DNA of 64,000 nucleotides. Source: Fictibacillus marinisediminis (lineage in GTDB: Bacteria > Bacillota > Bacilli > Bacillales > Fictibacillaceae). Of this stretch, positions 40,317 to 51,488 are shown piece after piece. The position numbers and the translations under genes are program-made. The notes beneath the pieces were generated by a model. That model made no database searches and was not told the DNA's origin. It was given only the letters and a program-made list of their open reading frames with translations. Every line of letters starts with the position of its first letter. The stretch's first letter is position 1. Where the stretch lies: the NCBI RefSeq assembly GCF_023149135.1, contig NZ_JAIWJX010000002.1, positions 1,984,001 through 2,048,000 of the forward strand, read 5' to 3'.

Positions 40317-42131
40317 TTGCAACTTCAGGCAACAAACAGTCCATTCGATCAGGAGCAAGCTGAGCTCCTTAACAAGCTGATACCGACGTTAACTGAAGCA
40401 CAAAAGCTTTGGCTTTCGGGTTACTTAGCGGCTTCTCAGTCACTTGCAGCACCAAGGGGACCAGCAGCTGTTGTAAAGCACGGCTCCATTTTGCCCGTTT
40501 CTAAAGAAGTAACCATCCTTTACGGATCTCAAACCGGGAATGCTCAAGGCATTGCGGATAACAGCAGTAAAGCTCTCAAAGAGAAAGGTTATGAGGTAAC
40601 GGTTTCTTCCATGAGTGACTTTAAACCGAATCAGCTAAAGAAACTCAAAAACCTGCTGATCATTGTTAGTACACATGGAGAAGGAGATCCGCCGGATAAT
40701 GCGATTTCGTTCCATGAATTTGTCCATGGCAAAAGAGCTCCAAAACTAGAAGATCTTCGTTTTTCAGTCCTGTCACTAGGTGACAGTTCCTACGAGTTTT
40801 TCTGTCAGACGGGCAAAGATTTTGATAAGGTCCTGGAAGAGCTTGGGGGTAAACGCCTGACACCGCGTGTGGATTGCGATCTCGATTATGATGAGCCGGC
40901 AGCAGAATGGCTTTCAAAAGTAATATTAGGCTTAAATGAGGCACAAGGAGAGACTGCAAGTGAAGCTTTTCAAGAGGCTTCAGCAACCCTAGCCGAAGAG
41001 GCAACGTATTCCCGGACCAATCCATTTCATGCAGAGGTCCTGGAAAATATTAATTTGAACGGACGCGGCTCGAATAAGGAGACCCGCCATTTAGAACTTT
41101 CGCTTGAAGGGTCGAATCTATCTTTTGAACCGGGTGACAGTCTTGGAATCTACCCTGAAAATGATCCGGAACTGGTTGATTTGCTTCTTGAGGAATTACA
41201 TTGGAATCCTGAAGAAATTGTAACAGTGAACAAGCAGGGTGATGTGGCAGCTCTGAAGCAGGCGCTTATCGCCAATTTTGAAATTACAGTTTTAACAAAG
41301 CCGCTGCTTCAGCAGGCAGCACAGTTAACTGAAAATGAAAGACTGCATGAACTAATGTCTGCTGGGCATGAGAGCGAGCTGAAAAGTTATCTTTCAGGCC
41401 GTGATCTTCTGGATCTCGTTCATGACTTTGGCCCATGGGCCGTTTCACCACAGGACTTTGTCAACATTTTACGTAAAATGCCAGCTCGTTTGTATTCGAT
41501 TGCTTCGAGCCTGAATGCCAATCCGGACGAGGTTCATCTAACCATCGGCGCTTTGCGTTATGAATCCTTCGGACGCAGCCGCAGCGGCGTTTGTTCCATT
41601 TTATGTGCTGAACGGCTGGAGCCAGGGCACACACTTCCAGTTTACATTCAGCACAATCAGAATTTTAAACTGCCAGCGAACGGTGAAACACCGATCATTA
41701 TGGTAGGACCTGGAACAGGAGTAGCGCCTTTCCGGGCGTTCATGCAAGAACGTGAGGAAACAGGTGCACTAGGGAAATCATGGATGTTCTTTGGAGAACA
41801 GCATTTTGTCACTGATTTCCTTTACCAGACAGAATGGCAAAAGTGGCTGGAGAATGGGGTGCTGACAAAAATGGATGTGGCGTTTTCCCGTGACACCGAG
41901 GAAAAAGTATATGTACAGCATCGTCTGCTTGAACACAGTAAAGAACTCTTCCATTGGTTAGAAGAAGGTGCTGTTTTATATATCTGCGGAGATGAGAAAA
42001 ACATGGCCCATGATGTTCATCAGACACTGATCGGAATCATTGAAAATGAAGGCAGCATGACCCATGAACAAGCGGAAGAGTACGTGGCCCGCATGCAGAA
42101 GGAAAAACGTTATCAGCGTGACGTGTATTGA
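40317..42131 (+). CDS. cysJ: Sulfite reductase [NADPH] flavoprotein subunit
   Basis: 604 aa diflavin reductase delivering electrons from NADPH to CysI. FMN domain [12 protein letters not shown] near residue 70, FAD motif RLYSIASS near 390, NADPH motif [14 protein letters not shown] near 465. TTG 40317 gives the N-terminus [10 protein letters not shown], which agrees with B. subtilis CysJ, and follows GTGAGGTG at good spacing. The cysI ribosome site lies just after its stop. Confidence 0.95.
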   Translation: MQLQATNSPFDQEQAELLNKLIPTLTEAQKLWLSGYLAASQSLAAPRGPAAVVKHGSILPVSKEVTILYGSQTGNAQGIADNSSKALKEKGYEVTVSSMSDFKPNQLKKLKNLLIIVSTHGEGDPPDNAISFHEFVHGKRAPKLEDLRFSVLSLGDSSYEFFCQTGKDFDKVLEELGGKRLTPRVDCDLDYDEPAAEWLSKVILGLNEAQGETASEAFQEASATLAEEATYSRTNPFHAEVLENINLNGRGSNKETRHLELSLEGSNLSFEPGDSLGIYPENDPELVDLLLEELHWNPEEIVTVNKQGDVAALKQALIANFEITVLTKPLLQQAAQLTENERLHELMSAGHESELKSYLSGRDLLDLVHDFGPWAVSPQDFVNILRKMPARLYSIASSLNANPDEVHLTIGALRYESFGRSRSGVCSILCAERLEPGHTLPVYIQHNQNFKLPANGETPIIMVGPGTGVAPFRAFMQEREETGALGKSWMFFGEQHFVTDFLYQTEWQKWLENGVLTKMDVAFSRDTEEKVYVQHRLLEHSKELFHWLEEGAVLYICGDEKNMAHDVHQTLIGIIENEGSMTHEQAEEYVARMQKEKRYQRDVY

Positions 42132-42157
42132 CCGGCAACAGAAAGGAGTTTAAACAG

Positions 42158-43876
42158 ATGTCAAACCCATTATTAAAAGCACCGGAAGGCAAACCGAGTG
42201 ATGTGGAACGCATAAAAGAAGAGAGTAATTATTTACGAGGTACGCTGAAGGAAGTGATGCTTGACCGGATCAGTGCAGGTATCCCGGATGATGATAACCG
42301 CCTCATGAAGCATCATGGCAGCTATTTGCAGGACGACAGAGACCTTCGTACGGAGCGGCAGAAACAAAAGCTTGAACCAGCTTATCAGTTCATGCTCCGT
42401 GCAAGATTGCCAGGGGGAGTCGTGACGCCTTCTCAATGGCTGGTTTTGGATCAGCTGGGCAACAAGTATGGTAATGGAACATTAAAATTAACCACACGAC
42501 AGACGTTTCAAATGCACGGCATTTTAAAATGGAACATGAAAAGGACCATTCAGGAGATCCATGCATCAATGCTCGATACGATTGCAGCTTGCGGTGACGT
42601 AAACCGTAATGTGATGTGCATCTCCAATCCTTATCAATCAGAAGTTCATTCTGAAGTGTATGAATGGTCCAAAAAACTCAGTAATTATCTCTTGCCAAGA
42701 ACGAGAGCGTACCACGAGGTTTGGCTGGATGAAGAAAAAGTAGCAGGCACTCCAGAAACGGAAGAAGTTGAACCGATGTACGGACCGCTTTACTTGCCGC
42801 GTAAATTTAAAATCGGCATTGCAGTTCCACCCTCCAATGATATTGATGTCTTTTCACAGGACCTCGGTTTAATCGCCGTCGTAGAAGATGGGAAGCTAAT
42901 TGGATTTAATGTGTCCATTGGTGGAGGCATGGGAATGTCACATGGAGATAAAGCAACCTATCCGCAGTTGTCAAAAGTGATTGGGTTTTGCGCACCGGAC
43001 CAGGTTCTTGAGGTGGCTGAAAAAGTCATTACCATTCAGAGAGATTATGGAAACCGTTCACAGCGTAAAAACGCCCGCTTCAAATATACAGTCGACCGGT
43101 TAGGTCTTCAAACCGTTAAAGAAGAGCTGGAAAACCGTTTAGGCTGGAGTCTGGATGTAGCGAAAGACTTTTCATTTGAAGATAATGGAGACCGGTATGG
43201 CTGGGTACAGGGTGTGCAGGAGAATTGGCATTTTACTCTGTTTGTTGAAGGCGGCCGTATCGCGGATTTTGAAAACTACAAGCTGATGACCGGTTTAAGG
43301 GAAATCGCTAAGGTCCATACAGGGGAATTCCGTTTGACCGCCAACCAGAACCTTATAATTGCCAATATTACGAGAGAGAAGAAACAAGAGATTACAGAGC
43401 TGTTGGAACAGTATGGAATGCTCGACAGCCAAAATGTTTCTGCGATCCGGCGCAATTCCATGGCATGTGTAGCCCTTCCTACTTGCGGTCTAGCCATGGC
43501 GGAGGCAGAACGCTATCTTCCGGTGCTAATGAACAAGATTGATAACATAGCTGAAGAAAACGGCTTGAGAAACGAAGAGATTACCGTTCGGATGACGGGT
43601 TGCCCCAATGGATGTGCCCGCCATGCGCTAGGTGAAATTGGGTTTATCGGTAAAGCGCCAGGAAAATATAACATGTATTTGGGTGCAGCGTTTGACGGCA
43701 GCCGATTAAGCAAAATGTATCGTGAAAACATAGGAGAGGAAGAGATTTTAAAAGAATTGAAGATGCTGTTCCCTAGATTTGCGAAAGAACGCGAAGAAGG
43801 CGAACACTTTGGAGACTTTGTGATTCGTGCGGGCATTATAGAAGCAACGACGGACGGTACAAACTTTCATAACTAA
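42158..43876 (+). CDS. cysI: Sulfite reductase [NADPH] hemoprotein subunit
   Basis: Six-electron reduction of sulfite to sulfide, with siroheme and a 4Fe-4S cluster. The 572 aa protein has the cluster cysteines in CVALPTC (about 436-442) and CPNGC (about 482-486). ATG 42158 follows AGAAAGGAGTTTAAACAG. Second gene of the cysJI operon, which sits between glnA and lexA here, unlike in B. subtilis. Confidence 0.96.
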   Translation: MSNPLLKAPEGKPSDVERIKEESNYLRGTLKEVMLDRISAGIPDDDNRLMKHHGSYLQDDRDLRTERQKQKLEPAYQFMLRARLPGGVVTPSQWLVLDQLGNKYGNGTLKLTTRQTFQMHGILKWNMKRTIQEIHASMLDTIAACGDVNRNVMCISNPYQSEVHSEVYEWSKKLSNYLLPRTRAYHEVWLDEEKVAGTPETEEVEPMYGPLYLPRKFKIGIAVPPSNDIDVFSQDLGLIAVVEDGKLIGFNVSIGGGMGMSHGDKATYPQLSKVIGFCAPDQVLEVAEKVITIQRDYGNRSQRKNARFKYTVDRLGLQTVKEELENRLGWSLDVAKDFSFEDNGDRYGWVQGVQENWHFTLFVEGGRIADFENYKLMTGLREIAKVHTGEFRLTANQNLIIANITREKKQEITELLEQYGMLDSQNVSAIRRNSMACVALPTCGLAMAEAERYLPVLMNKIDNIAEENGLRNEEITVRMTGCPNGCARHALGEIGFIGKAPGKYNMYLGAAFDGSRLSKMYRENIGEEEILKELKMLFPRFAKEREEGEHFGDFVIRAGIIEATTDGTNFHN

Positions 43877-43893
43877 TATAATCCTTATAACTA

Positions 43894-43934
43894 AAACAGC
43901 GACCCTGCCATGCTTGCGGGGTCGCTGTTTTTTG
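43894..43934. terminator. Terminator between cysI and lexA
   Basis: AAACAGCGACCC/GGGTCGCTGTTT stem with T run; lies between converging genes. Confidence 0.88.
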
Positions 43935-43941
43935 CTTTTCT

Positions 43942-44562
43942 TTATTGAAGTGTTCGATATACACCGATTACTTTACCAAGGATGGTCACGTTTTGCAGCA
44001 AAATTGGAGATAAAGCGGCGTTTTCCGGCTGCAGGCGAATGTGGTCTTTTTCTTTAAAAAAGCGTTTTACAGTCGCTTCATTTTCTTCTGTCATGGCCAC
44101 AATGATGTCACCGTTTTCAGCTGTTGGCTGCTGCTTGACTACCACGAGGTCCCTGTCGTAGATGCCAGCTTCTATCATACTGTCTCCTTCTACAGTTAAC
44201 ATAAAAACATTATCGTCGCCTACAACATGTTCTGGCAATGAAAAATATTCATCAACGTTTTCGATTGCTGTAATCGGTGAACCCGCGGTAACTTTACCGA
44301 TGATCGGTACATTAACGGATCGCGTTCTGGTTATGATCTGATCTGATTCGAGGCCGAGCACTTCAATGGCCCTGGGTTTGGTAGGATCACGCCTGATCAG
44401 CCCCTTTTTCTCAAGTCTGGATAAATGGCCGTGTACGGTTGAGCTTGATGCCAGTCCAACTGCTTCACCGATTTCCCTGACTGATGGTGGATAGCCTTTC
44501 GCATTTACTTCTTCTTTAATAAAGTCCAGGATATCGATTTGCCTTCTGGATAATTTTGTCAT
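43942..44562 (-). CDS. lexA: SOS repressor LexA
   Basis: 206 aa repressor with N-terminal winged HTH and a C-terminal self-cleaving S24 domain. The Ala-Gly cleavage site is in KVTAGSPI (near residue 91); the catalytic Ser is in EGDSMIEAG (near 128) and the Lys in LVVVKQ (near 166). Divergent from yneA, with LexA boxes between them. Confidence 0.97.
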   Translation of the reverse strand: MTKLSRRQIDILDFIKEEVNAKGYPPSVREIGEAVGLASSSTVHGHLSRLEKKGLIRRDPTKPRAIEVLGLESDQIITRTRSVNVPIIGKVTAGSPITAIENVDEYFSLPEHVVGDDNVFMLTVEGDSMIEAGIYDRDLVVVKQQPTAENGDIIVAMTEENEATVKRFFKEKDHIRLQPENAALSPILLQNVTILGKVIGVYRTLQ

Positions 44563-44596
44563 GATTACACCTCATTCACTGAATACTCTTGAAAAA

Positions 44597-44625
44597 AGTA
44601 TAGCATGCAGGAACAAGATATACAA
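44597..44625 (-). promoter_or_regulatory. lexA promoter
   Basis: On the minus strand TTGTAT, 17-base spacer, TATACT. The LexA box at 44623-44636 overlaps the first three bases of the -35, giving autorepression. Confidence 0.65.
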
Positions 44626-44700
44626 ACATAAGTTCGAAAAAAACCCTTGTAAAGAACAGGTGTTCCTATTATAATGAAAATTAATAAGAACACATATTCG
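44623..44700. promoter_or_regulatory. Three LexA boxes and the yneA promoter
   Basis: Boxes: 44623-44636 (CAAACATAAGTTCG), 44653-44666 (AGAACAGGTGTTCC, the strongest) and 44687-44700 (AGAACACATATTCG). The yneA promoter is TTGTAA at 44647 and TATAAT at 44670 with a 17-base spacer that contains the strongest box. The third box lies in the transcribed leader just before the ribosome site. Confidence 0.82.
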
Positions 44701-44714
44701 CAAAGGGGAGATAT

Positions 44715-45660
<946 letters not shown>

Positions 45661-45704
45661 TATTCGTTACGATAGGAATATCGAAGAAAAAGGAGAGGTG
45701 TTCC

Positions 45705-45944
45705 ATGCTTACACCAGATAAACTGGAACGGATAAATTTTCTTGCCAAAAAATCTAAACAAGAAGGTTTATCAACAGAAGAAGCCAAAGAACAAAAGCAA
45801 TTAAGGGAGGAGTATCTGAAAAACGTCAGAACTTCTTTTCAAAATAGATTGCATTCATTGAAGATCATTGACCCGGAAGGCAATGATGTAACACCGGATA
45901 AACTAAAAGAAAGTAAAAAAAGCCAGAACAATATGAAGCATTAA
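45705..45944 (+). CDS. ynzC: YnzC, DUF896 protein
   Basis: 79 aa helical protein of the DUF896 family; third gene of the yneA-yneB-ynzC SOS operon. AAGGAGAGGTGTTCC precedes the ATG. Function unknown. Confidence 0.9.
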   Translation: MLTPDKLERINFLAKKSKQEGLSTEEAKEQKQLREEYLKNVRTSFQNRLHSLKIIDPEGNDVTPDKLKESKKSQNNMKH

Positions 45945-45946
45945 GG

Positions 45947-45987
45947 AAAAAGTCCTGATTTCAGTTCAAAGAAATCAGGCTTTTTTG
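45947..45987 (+). terminator. Terminator after ynzC
   Basis: GTCCTGATTTC/GAAATCAGGC stem, then T6. Confidence 0.85.
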
Positions 45988-46050
45988 TTGTTGCAAAATT
46001 CAGAATTTCGTATATACTGTTATATAACAACTGTGAAAGGGGAGAACACC

Positions 46051-46335
46051 TTGGCCTTTTCAATAACGGATTCAGTGGTCAGACTGTATAGTGAGATCGA
46101 TCTTAATGAAGGTGAGGCGCTCCGGTTGTATGCGCGATATGCCGGCAGTGCAAGCAACGGCGGATACTCATTAGGCGTAATCCCGGCTCAGCCGGCAGAC
46201 GGTGATGATATTCAGGAAGTAAGCGGATTGAAATTTTGTATTAAACCGGATGACCGCTGGCTCGTAGATGATATGAAACTGGACTACGATGAAGGGGAAG
46301 ATATCTTTTATTGTGAGTTCCCTGCGTTAAACTAA
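46051..46335 (+). CDS. HesB/IscA-like protein (YneR type)
   Basis: 94 aa protein of the HesB-like fold (MAFSITDSVVRLYSEIDLNEGEALRLYARYAG abbreviated: AFSITDSVVRLY at the N-terminus). The C-terminal Cys-x-Cys of true A-type Fe-S carriers is absent; only two scattered Cys remain (FCIKP, YCEF), so Fe-S transfer is doubtful. TTG 46051 follows AAAGGGGAGAACACC. In B. subtilis the related yneR lies elsewhere in the yne region. Confidence 0.75.
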   Translation: MAFSITDSVVRLYSEIDLNEGEALRLYARYAGSASNGGYSLGVIPAQPADGDDIQEVSGLKFCIKPDDRWLVDDMKLDYDEGEDIFYCEFPALN

Positions 46336-46341
46336 ATAAAG

Positions 46342-46390
46342 GAACCTGTATTATAACAAAGAGTTATAAAGTTATAATGCAGGTTTTTTT
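46342..46390 (+). terminator. Terminator before tkt
   Basis: AACCTG-TATTATAAC paired with GTTATAATGCAGGTT, then T7. Confidence 0.82.
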
Positions 46391-46439
46391 ATTTGTATCA
46401 AAGATAGATTTTATGGGACACTATTGGTGGGCATTGTGC

Positions 46440-46468
46440 TTGTATAAAATGTGCAATATGTTTATGAT
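46440..46468 (+). promoter_or_regulatory. Likely tkt promoter
   Basis: TTGTAT, 17-base spacer, TATGAT, about 48 bases before tkt. Confidence 0.5.
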
Positions 46469-46515
46469 GGTATCGAGAAATCTTTTACATATGTAGATGA
46501 AGGGATGATTAAATA

Positions 46516-48513
46516 ATGTCTACTGCTTCAATTGACCAATTATCAATCAACACTATCCGTACCTTGGCTATAGATAGCATTGAGAAAGCCAAATCTGGAC
46601 ACCCTGGTATGCCAATGGGTGCTGCACCGATGGCTTACAGTCTTTGGACGAAATTCATGAACCACAACCCGGAAAATCCTGAATGGTTTAACCGTGACCG
46701 TTTTGTGTTATCTGCAGGGCATGGCTCCATGCTGCTTTACAGCTTGCTCCATCTTTCAGGCTATGACTTGTCCATGGAAGACTTGAAACAATTCCGCCAA
46801 TGGGGAAGTAAAACGCCAGGGCATCCTGAGTACAAACATACGGCTGGTGTAGATGCTACTACAGGACCGCTTGGACAGGGGATCGCGATGGCTGTAGGTA
46901 TGGCAATGGCAGAACGCCATCTTGCTGCAACTTACAACAAAGATGGATTTGAAGTTGTTGACCACCATACGTACTCCATCTGCGGAGACGGGGACTTAAT
47001 GGAAGGTGTATCTGCTGAAGCTGCGTCACTTGCAGGCCACCTTGGACTCGGAAAACTTGTTGTTCTTTATGATTCAAATGATATCTCTCTTGATGGAGAT
47101 CTTCATCTTTCGTTTTCTGAGAGTGTAGAAGACCGTTTTAAAGCATATGGTTGGCAAGTACTTCGTGTAGAAGACGGAACAAACCTTGAAGAGATCGAAA
47201 ATGCGATCGCAGAAGCAAAAAAGGATACTTCACATCCGACGTTAATCGAAGTAAAGACAGTAATCGGATACGGTTCTCCTAACAAATCCGGTAAATCAGC
47301 TTCTCATGGTGCCCCTCTTGGATCTGATGAAGTAAAACTGACAAAAGAAGCCTACAATTGGGTGTTTGAAGAAGACTTCTTCGTACCTGATGAAGTAAGT
47401 GATCACTTTGCTTCATTGAAAGAAGAAAGCATAAAGAAAGAACAGGAATGGAATGAGTTATTTGCACGCTATGAAAAAGAGCACAGTGAAGCTGCAGCTC
47501 AATTAAAAACAGCGATCGATAACAAATTACCAGAAAACTTTGATGCGAATCTTCCTGAATTTGATAAAGCTGTTGCGACAAGGGCTTCTTCAGGAAAAGC
47601 ATTGAATGCTTTTGCAAAAAATATTCCATGGTTGTTTGGAGGGTCTGCTGACCTTGCAGGATCAAACAACACGATGCTTACTGGAGAAACAAACTTCAGC
47701 CGTGAAAATTACAGCGGCCGCAACATCTGGTTTGGAGTAAGGGAATTTGCGATGGGAGCAGCTGTTAACGGAATGGCGCTCCATGGCGGACTGAAAGTAT
47801 TCGGTGCAACGTTCTTCGTATTCTCAGACTACTTGCGCCCGGCAATCCGTCTGGCTTCCATCATGAAGCTTCCAGTAACCTATGTATTTACCCATGACAG
47901 TGTAGCAGTTGGTGAAGACGGCCCTACCCATGAGCCGGTAGAACAGCTTGCGTCACTCCGTGCGATGCCTGGACTTTCTGTCATCCGCCCAGCAGATGCA
48001 TATGAGTCTGTTGCTGCGTGGAAGCTGGCTCTTGAAAGTGTAGATCAGCCAACTGCTCTAGTATTAACAAGACAAAACCTTCCGATTCTAGAAGGCACAA
48101 AAGAAAGTGCATATGAGAATGTCAAAAAAGGTGCATATGTTATTTCTGAAGCTGAAGGTACACCTCAAGCATTGCTGCTCGCTTCTGGTTCTGAAGTCAG
48201 CTTGGCGATCGAAGCACAGAAACAATTAAAACAAGAGGGTATCCAAGTTTCTGTTGTTTCTATGCCTTCATGGGATCGTTTTGAAAAGCAATCTTCAGAA
48301 TACAAAGAGAGCGTTCTTCCTTCATCGGTAAGAGCAAGACTCGGTATTGAAATGGCGGCATCTCAAGGCCTTCACAAATATGTTGGTTTGGATGGTGACA
48401 CAATAGCGATTGACAAATTTGGTGCTTCAGCACCTGGAGAAAAAATTATTGCTGAGTACGGCTTTACGGTCGAAAATGTTTCTAATAAATTAAAAGCCTT
48501 ATTGAATAAATAA
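46516..48513 (+). CDS. tkt: Transketolase
   Basis: Thiamine-diphosphate enzyme of the non-oxidative pentose phosphate pathway. The 665 aa protein has the TPP-binding GDGDLMEG near 155, GPLGQG near 115 and the transketolase C-terminal domains. The start is ATG after GATGAAGGGATGATTAA. Codon use is biased in the way of highly expressed genes. Single-gene unit with its own promoter and terminator. Confidence 0.97.
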   Translation: MSTASIDQLSINTIRTLAIDSIEKAKSGHPGMPMGAAPMAYSLWTKFMNHNPENPEWFNRDRFVLSAGHGSMLLYSLLHLSGYDLSMEDLKQFRQWGSKTPGHPEYKHTAGVDATTGPLGQGIAMAVGMAMAERHLAATYNKDGFEVVDHHTYSICGDGDLMEGVSAEAASLAGHLGLGKLVVLYDSNDISLDGDLHLSFSESVEDRFKAYGWQVLRVEDGTNLEEIENAIAEAKKDTSHPTLIEVKTVIGYGSPNKSGKSASHGAPLGSDEVKLTKEAYNWVFEEDFFVPDEVSDHFASLKEESIKKEQEWNELFARYEKEHSEAAAQLKTAIDNKLPENFDANLPEFDKAVATRASSGKALNAFAKNIPWLFGGSADLAGSNNTMLTGETNFSRENYSGRNIWFGVREFAMGAAVNGMALHGGLKVFGATFFVFSDYLRPAIRLASIMKLPVTYVFTHDSVAVGEDGPTHEPVEQLASLRAMPGLSVIRPADAYESVAAWKLALESVDQPTALVLTRQNLPILEGTKESAYENVKKGAYVISEAEGTPQALLLASGSEVSLAIEAQKQLKQEGIQVSVVSMPSWDRFEKQSSEYKESVLPSSVRARLGIEMAASQGLHKYVGLDGDTIAIDKFGASAPGEKIIAEYGFTVENVSNKLKALLNK

Positions 48514-48518
48514 GCTGT

Positions 48519-48556
48519 AGAAACCCCGGAGAAAATATGCTCCGGGGTTTCTTTTT
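48519..48556 (+). terminator. Terminator after tkt
   Basis: GAAACCCCGGA/TCCGGGGTTTC stem and T5. Confidence 0.88.
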
Positions 48557-48650
48557 CGACAAAAGAAGTGGCCTCATGCTCCAGCATAAGACAAGTATTT
48601 TGTAAAGAATCCATTATACTAATTGTAAAAAAGGGAGAGAGGTGGCGGTT

Positions 48651-49091
48651 TTGAGAGAGTATTTGATCTATAAGATAAAGGAAGATGTTGCCGAAGAGTA
48701 TTTCGGGAAAGAAATCAAACTCTTTCAGCTGTTTTTGGAAGAATACAAAACCTTTACTCAGCAAAAAGAAGTATTGATGAAACAAATCCTGTACATCACC
48801 TCTCCGCTTCAGCTGAACCCTCTTCAATCGTTTATAAAACAGATGCTGCTCTCATCAAAAGGATTTCAGGCGGAAGTCCACTCTTTCCTTCTGGAGTGTG
48901 AAAAAAGCTCTGCTCGGCTCAGTTTTTCAGAACGTTATATGCTTCTTCAAAGCGTAGGCAGTTTTGAGGCGGAAACAGCCATTTTTGAAAACATACGAAA
49001 GTATGAACGCTGTTTTTTTGCGATGGATTTTAAGTATTACCGCTATGGCTGGCTGAATCCGTTAAAGGCTAGGACAGGCTATGGGTCATAA
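48651..49091 (+). CDS. sirA: SirA, sporulation inhibitor of replication (YneE)
   Basis: 146 aa protein that binds DnaA domain I and blocks re-initiation once sporulation starts. The N-terminus MREYLIYKIKEDVAEEYFGKE (given here only as REYLIYKIKEDVAEEYFG) aligns with B. subtilis SirA if TTG 48651 is used, preceded by GAGAGGTGG; GTG 48642 is an alternative. Position between tkt and yneF is conserved. It is of interest that a DnaA-box cluster lies 3 kb downstream. Confidence 0.88.
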   Translation: MREYLIYKIKEDVAEEYFGKEIKLFQLFLEEYKTFTQQKEVLMKQILYITSPLQLNPLQSFIKQMLLSSKGFQAEVHSFLLECEKSSARLSFSERYMLLQSVGSFEAETAIFENIRKYERCFFAMDFKYYRYGWLNPLKARTGYGS

Positions 49092-49171
49092 ATATTTTGG
49101 CGTGTATCTTGTAACTGATTGTCTTTTTATAGTAAACTAGTGCTAGACAACACGAAGGAGGAAGTTTTACT

Positions 49172-49384
49172 ATGTTTTATTATATCCTTGTGGGCATTTT
49201 AGCGCTTCTTGCAGGAGTAGCAATTGGATTTTTCATTGCCCGCAAATACATGATGAATTACCTACAAAAGAATCCACCAATCAATGAAAACATGCTGCGT
49301 GTGATGATGATGCAAATGGGTCAGAAGCCGTCCCAAAAGAAAATCAATCAGATGATGAAAGCAATGAACAACCAGATGAAGTAA
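49172..49384 (+). CDS. yneF: YneF, UPF0154 small membrane protein
   Basis: 70 aa protein with one N-terminal membrane helix ([20 protein letters not shown]) and a basic, Met-rich cytoplasmic tail. GAAGGAGGAAGTTTTACT precedes the ATG. Function unknown; conserved across Firmicutes. Confidence 0.92.
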   Translation: MFYYILVGILALLAGVAIGFFIARKYMMNYLQKNPPINENMLRVMMMQMGQKPSQKKINQMMKAMNNQMK

Positions 49385-49410
49385 AAAAGCCCGTAACAGC
49401 AGGCTTTTTT
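49384..49410 (+). terminator. Terminator after yneF
   Basis: AAAAAGCC/GGCTTTTTT stem with a ten-base loop. Confidence 0.75.
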
Positions 49411-49479
49411 CATCAATTAAGATTAATCAGTTGATCATTCCTTAAGTCATTGGTTAATTTTTCTTATATCACGACAACT

Positions 49480-49523
49480 ACCACTTTTTCTGCCCAAGAT
49501 TCAGCAGAAAGGGTGGTTTTTTT
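49480..49523 (+). terminator. Terminator-like hairpin without a gene before it
   Basis: ACCACTTTTTCTGC/GCAGAAAGGGTGGT stem and T7. No intact gene lies between this and the yneF terminator. The following stretch (49524-49699) has an AGGAGG-like site and an open frame without a usual start, ending at 49684. Confidence 0.7.
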
Positions 49524-49699
49524 AATGAAATTAGAAGATTAATGGAGGAGTATTATTAGCAATTGAAAAAGGATCTTCTTTCAGTCAAAGGAAATTAATC
49601 CCTTTTATCGAATGGAGTAGATATAGAGCCGAGTCGGCTAGACGTATAGGTTTTACTTTACAGGGAGAAAAGGGAGTTAGTTAAGGATGGGGGAACTCT

Positions 49700-49924
49700 A
49701 TGATAAAAATTTATTTGCATTTATACTCTAAAGGGGAAGACCATGGAGATGCTGGATATTACGAATTTCAAACTGTCCCATCACAGGGAGAATACTTAAC
49801 TGACAATAAGAATCTGTACAAGGTTGAGATGGTAATTCATGCTCCAGGAAATGATTCAGCTGCAGCTGAAATATTTGCTGTTAAAGTGGATTTAGAGGAA
49901 GAGTTGTCGGAGAATATATCTTAG
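49700..49924 (+). CDS. Small protein of unknown function
   Basis: 74 aa soluble acidic protein, not recognised. Beta-rich pattern (IKIYLHLYSKGEDHGDAGYY); no Cys, no membrane segment. GGATGGGGGAACTCT precedes the ATG. It lies in a disturbed stretch between yneF and ccdA, beside a transporter remnant, so it may be recently acquired or decaying. Confidence 0.6.
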   Translation: MIKIYLHLYSKGEDHGDAGYYEFQTVPSQGEYLTDNKNLYKVEMVIHAPGNDSAAAEIFAVKVDLEEELSENIS

Positions 49925-49928
49925 TTAC

Positions 49929-50135
49929 ATATTAAAGAAAATGAGGGCAGGAAGAACGACGATCGCAATCGCTCACCGTCTGTCCACTATTCAAGATGCT
50001 GATCTGATTCTTGTTCTTCATCAGGGAGAGATTGTGGAAAGAGGAACTCATCAAGAACTGGTGGAAGCACGAGGCTTATATCATAAAATGTATTCCCTTC
50101 AGCAAAAAGGAAAGCTCTCCTATGATGCGAGATGA
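49929..50135 (+). pseudogene. C-terminal remnant of an ABC exporter ATPase
   Basis: About 68 codons encode only the end of an ABC ATPase: GRTTIAIAHRLSTIQDAD (H-loop His in AHRLS), then LVLHQGEIVERGTHQEL. Walker A, signature and Walker B are missing, and no ribosome site precedes it. A full-length multidrug-type exporter was once here, and everything before the H-loop has been deleted. Confidence 0.85.
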
Positions 50136-50224
50136 TCCTCCCTGAGGAATTTTTCTTCATTTTCATTGAACAAGCGGTTTTAAATCTATAAACTAAAAGT
50201 ATTACATAAAGAGGAGTAGACTTG

Positions 50225-50935
50225 ATGGCAGACTTGAATATATGGCTGGCTTTTGGAGCTGGTTTACTGTCTTTTATCTCCCCGTGCTGCCTGCCGCTTT
50301 ATCCGGCTTTCCTTTCTTATATCACAGGAATTTCAGTCAGGGAGATCAAAGAAGAAAAAGGAATGAAAAGAAAACAAGCCATGCTGCATACGGCTTATTT
50401 TCTACTCGGTTTTTCGATTGTTTTTATCGTATTAGGATTATCGTCTTCATTCATCGGCAATATCTTTGTTGAATACAAGGATTTTCTTCGCCAGTTCGGA
50501 GCAATTATCATTGTCATCTTTGGCTTGATCATTTTAGGCTTATTGAAGCCGGCGTTTCTAATGAAAGACAGAAAGCTGGCTTTCAGAAACAGGCCTGCGG
50601 GATACATGGGCTCCATCTTGATCGGTATCGGTTTTTCTGCAGGATGGACACCTTGTACAGGCCCGATTCTAGGAGCAGTGATCGCTCTGGCCGTGTCCAA
50701 TCCAGGAGCGGGCATGCTGTATATGGCTTTTTATGTTCTTGGTTTTGCGGTTCCTTTTTTCTTTTTAAGTTTCTTTTTGGATAAACTGAGCAGCATCAAG
50801 AGATATAATGTACAAATAATGAAATCTGGCGGTTTTCTTATGGTCGCCATGGGGGTCATGTTATACTTTGACTGGATGACCAAGTTCACTTCGTTTCTCG
50901 TAAATCGCGTTTTTGGCGGCTTTCAAGGATTTTAA
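50225..50935 (+). CDS. ccdA: Cytochrome c biogenesis protein CcdA
   Basis: 236 aa thiol-disulfide electron transporter with six membrane helices; it carries reducing power across the membrane for cytochrome c maturation and spore functions. Conserved cysteines are in ISPCCLPLYP (near residue 20) and WTPCTGP (near 140). ATG 50225 follows AGAGGAGTAGACTTG. It is followed by ccdC. Confidence 0.93.
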   Translation: MADLNIWLAFGAGLLSFISPCCLPLYPAFLSYITGISVREIKEEKGMKRKQAMLHTAYFLLGFSIVFIVLGLSSSFIGNIFVEYKDFLRQFGAIIIVIFGLIILGLLKPAFLMKDRKLAFRNRPAGYMGSILIGIGFSAGWTPCTGPILGAVIALAVSNPGAGMLYMAFYVLGFAVPFFFLSFFLDKLSSIKRYNVQIMKSGGFLMVAMGVMLYFDWMTKFTSFLVNRVFGGFQGF

Positions 50936-50996
50936 GAAGGATTTAAAAACAACAACAATTTTTTGAGCCATCTGAAGAAGAAAGAAGGAAAAGATT

Positions 50997-51452
50997 TTGT
51001 TTTTTATTGCAAGCAGTATACTGGCAGCCGTCATGGCTGTCACCGTTATTTTTGTACGTTTGAAGGCTACGAAAAAACCTGCCTCCCTTAAAAAGATTAT
51101 ACTTCCTCCTTTTTTCATGTCCACCGGGTTTCTCATGTTTGCATTTCCTGAGTTCCGAGTTACCTGGTGGGAGGCAGGGGAGGCGTTCCTGGTTGGCTGT
51201 CTCTTTTCCATATTTCTTATAAAAACAAGCAAGTTTGAAAAGAGGGGAGGGGAGGTCTATCTTATCCGCTCAAAAGCTTTTGCAGCGATTTTGATTGCGC
51301 TTTTCCTCATACGTATGGCGATGAAGACGTACCTTGGCCATCAGATCTCCTATACAGAAACGAGCGGTCTGTTTTTTATCGTGGCGTTTGGGATGATTCT
51401 CCCCTGGAGAGTGGCGATGTATTTCGGATATCAAAAAGTGCTGAAATCATAA
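50997..51452 (+). CDS. ccdC: CcdC (YneJ) membrane protein
   Basis: 151 aa integral membrane protein with about five helices, matching the CcdC family adjacent to ccdA in Bacillus. It starts at TTG after AGAAGGAAAAGATT. Role in cytochrome c biogenesis is assumed from the cluster; B. subtilis ccdC is dispensable for it. Confidence 0.85.
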   Translation: MFFIASSILAAVMAVTVIFVRLKATKKPASLKKIILPPFFMSTGFLMFAFPEFRVTWWEAGEAFLVGCLFSIFLIKTSKFEKRGGEVYLIRSKAFAAILIALFLIRMAMKTYLGHQISYTETSGLFFIVAFGMILPWRVAMYFGYQKVLKS

Positions 51453-51488
51453 AAAAACTCGATCACCAACTGGTGATCGATTTTTTTT
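51451..51488. terminator. Bidirectional terminator between ccdC and yneK
   Basis: AAAAAAACTCGATCACCA/TGGTGATCGATTTTTTT stem; serves converging genes. Confidence 0.87.
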
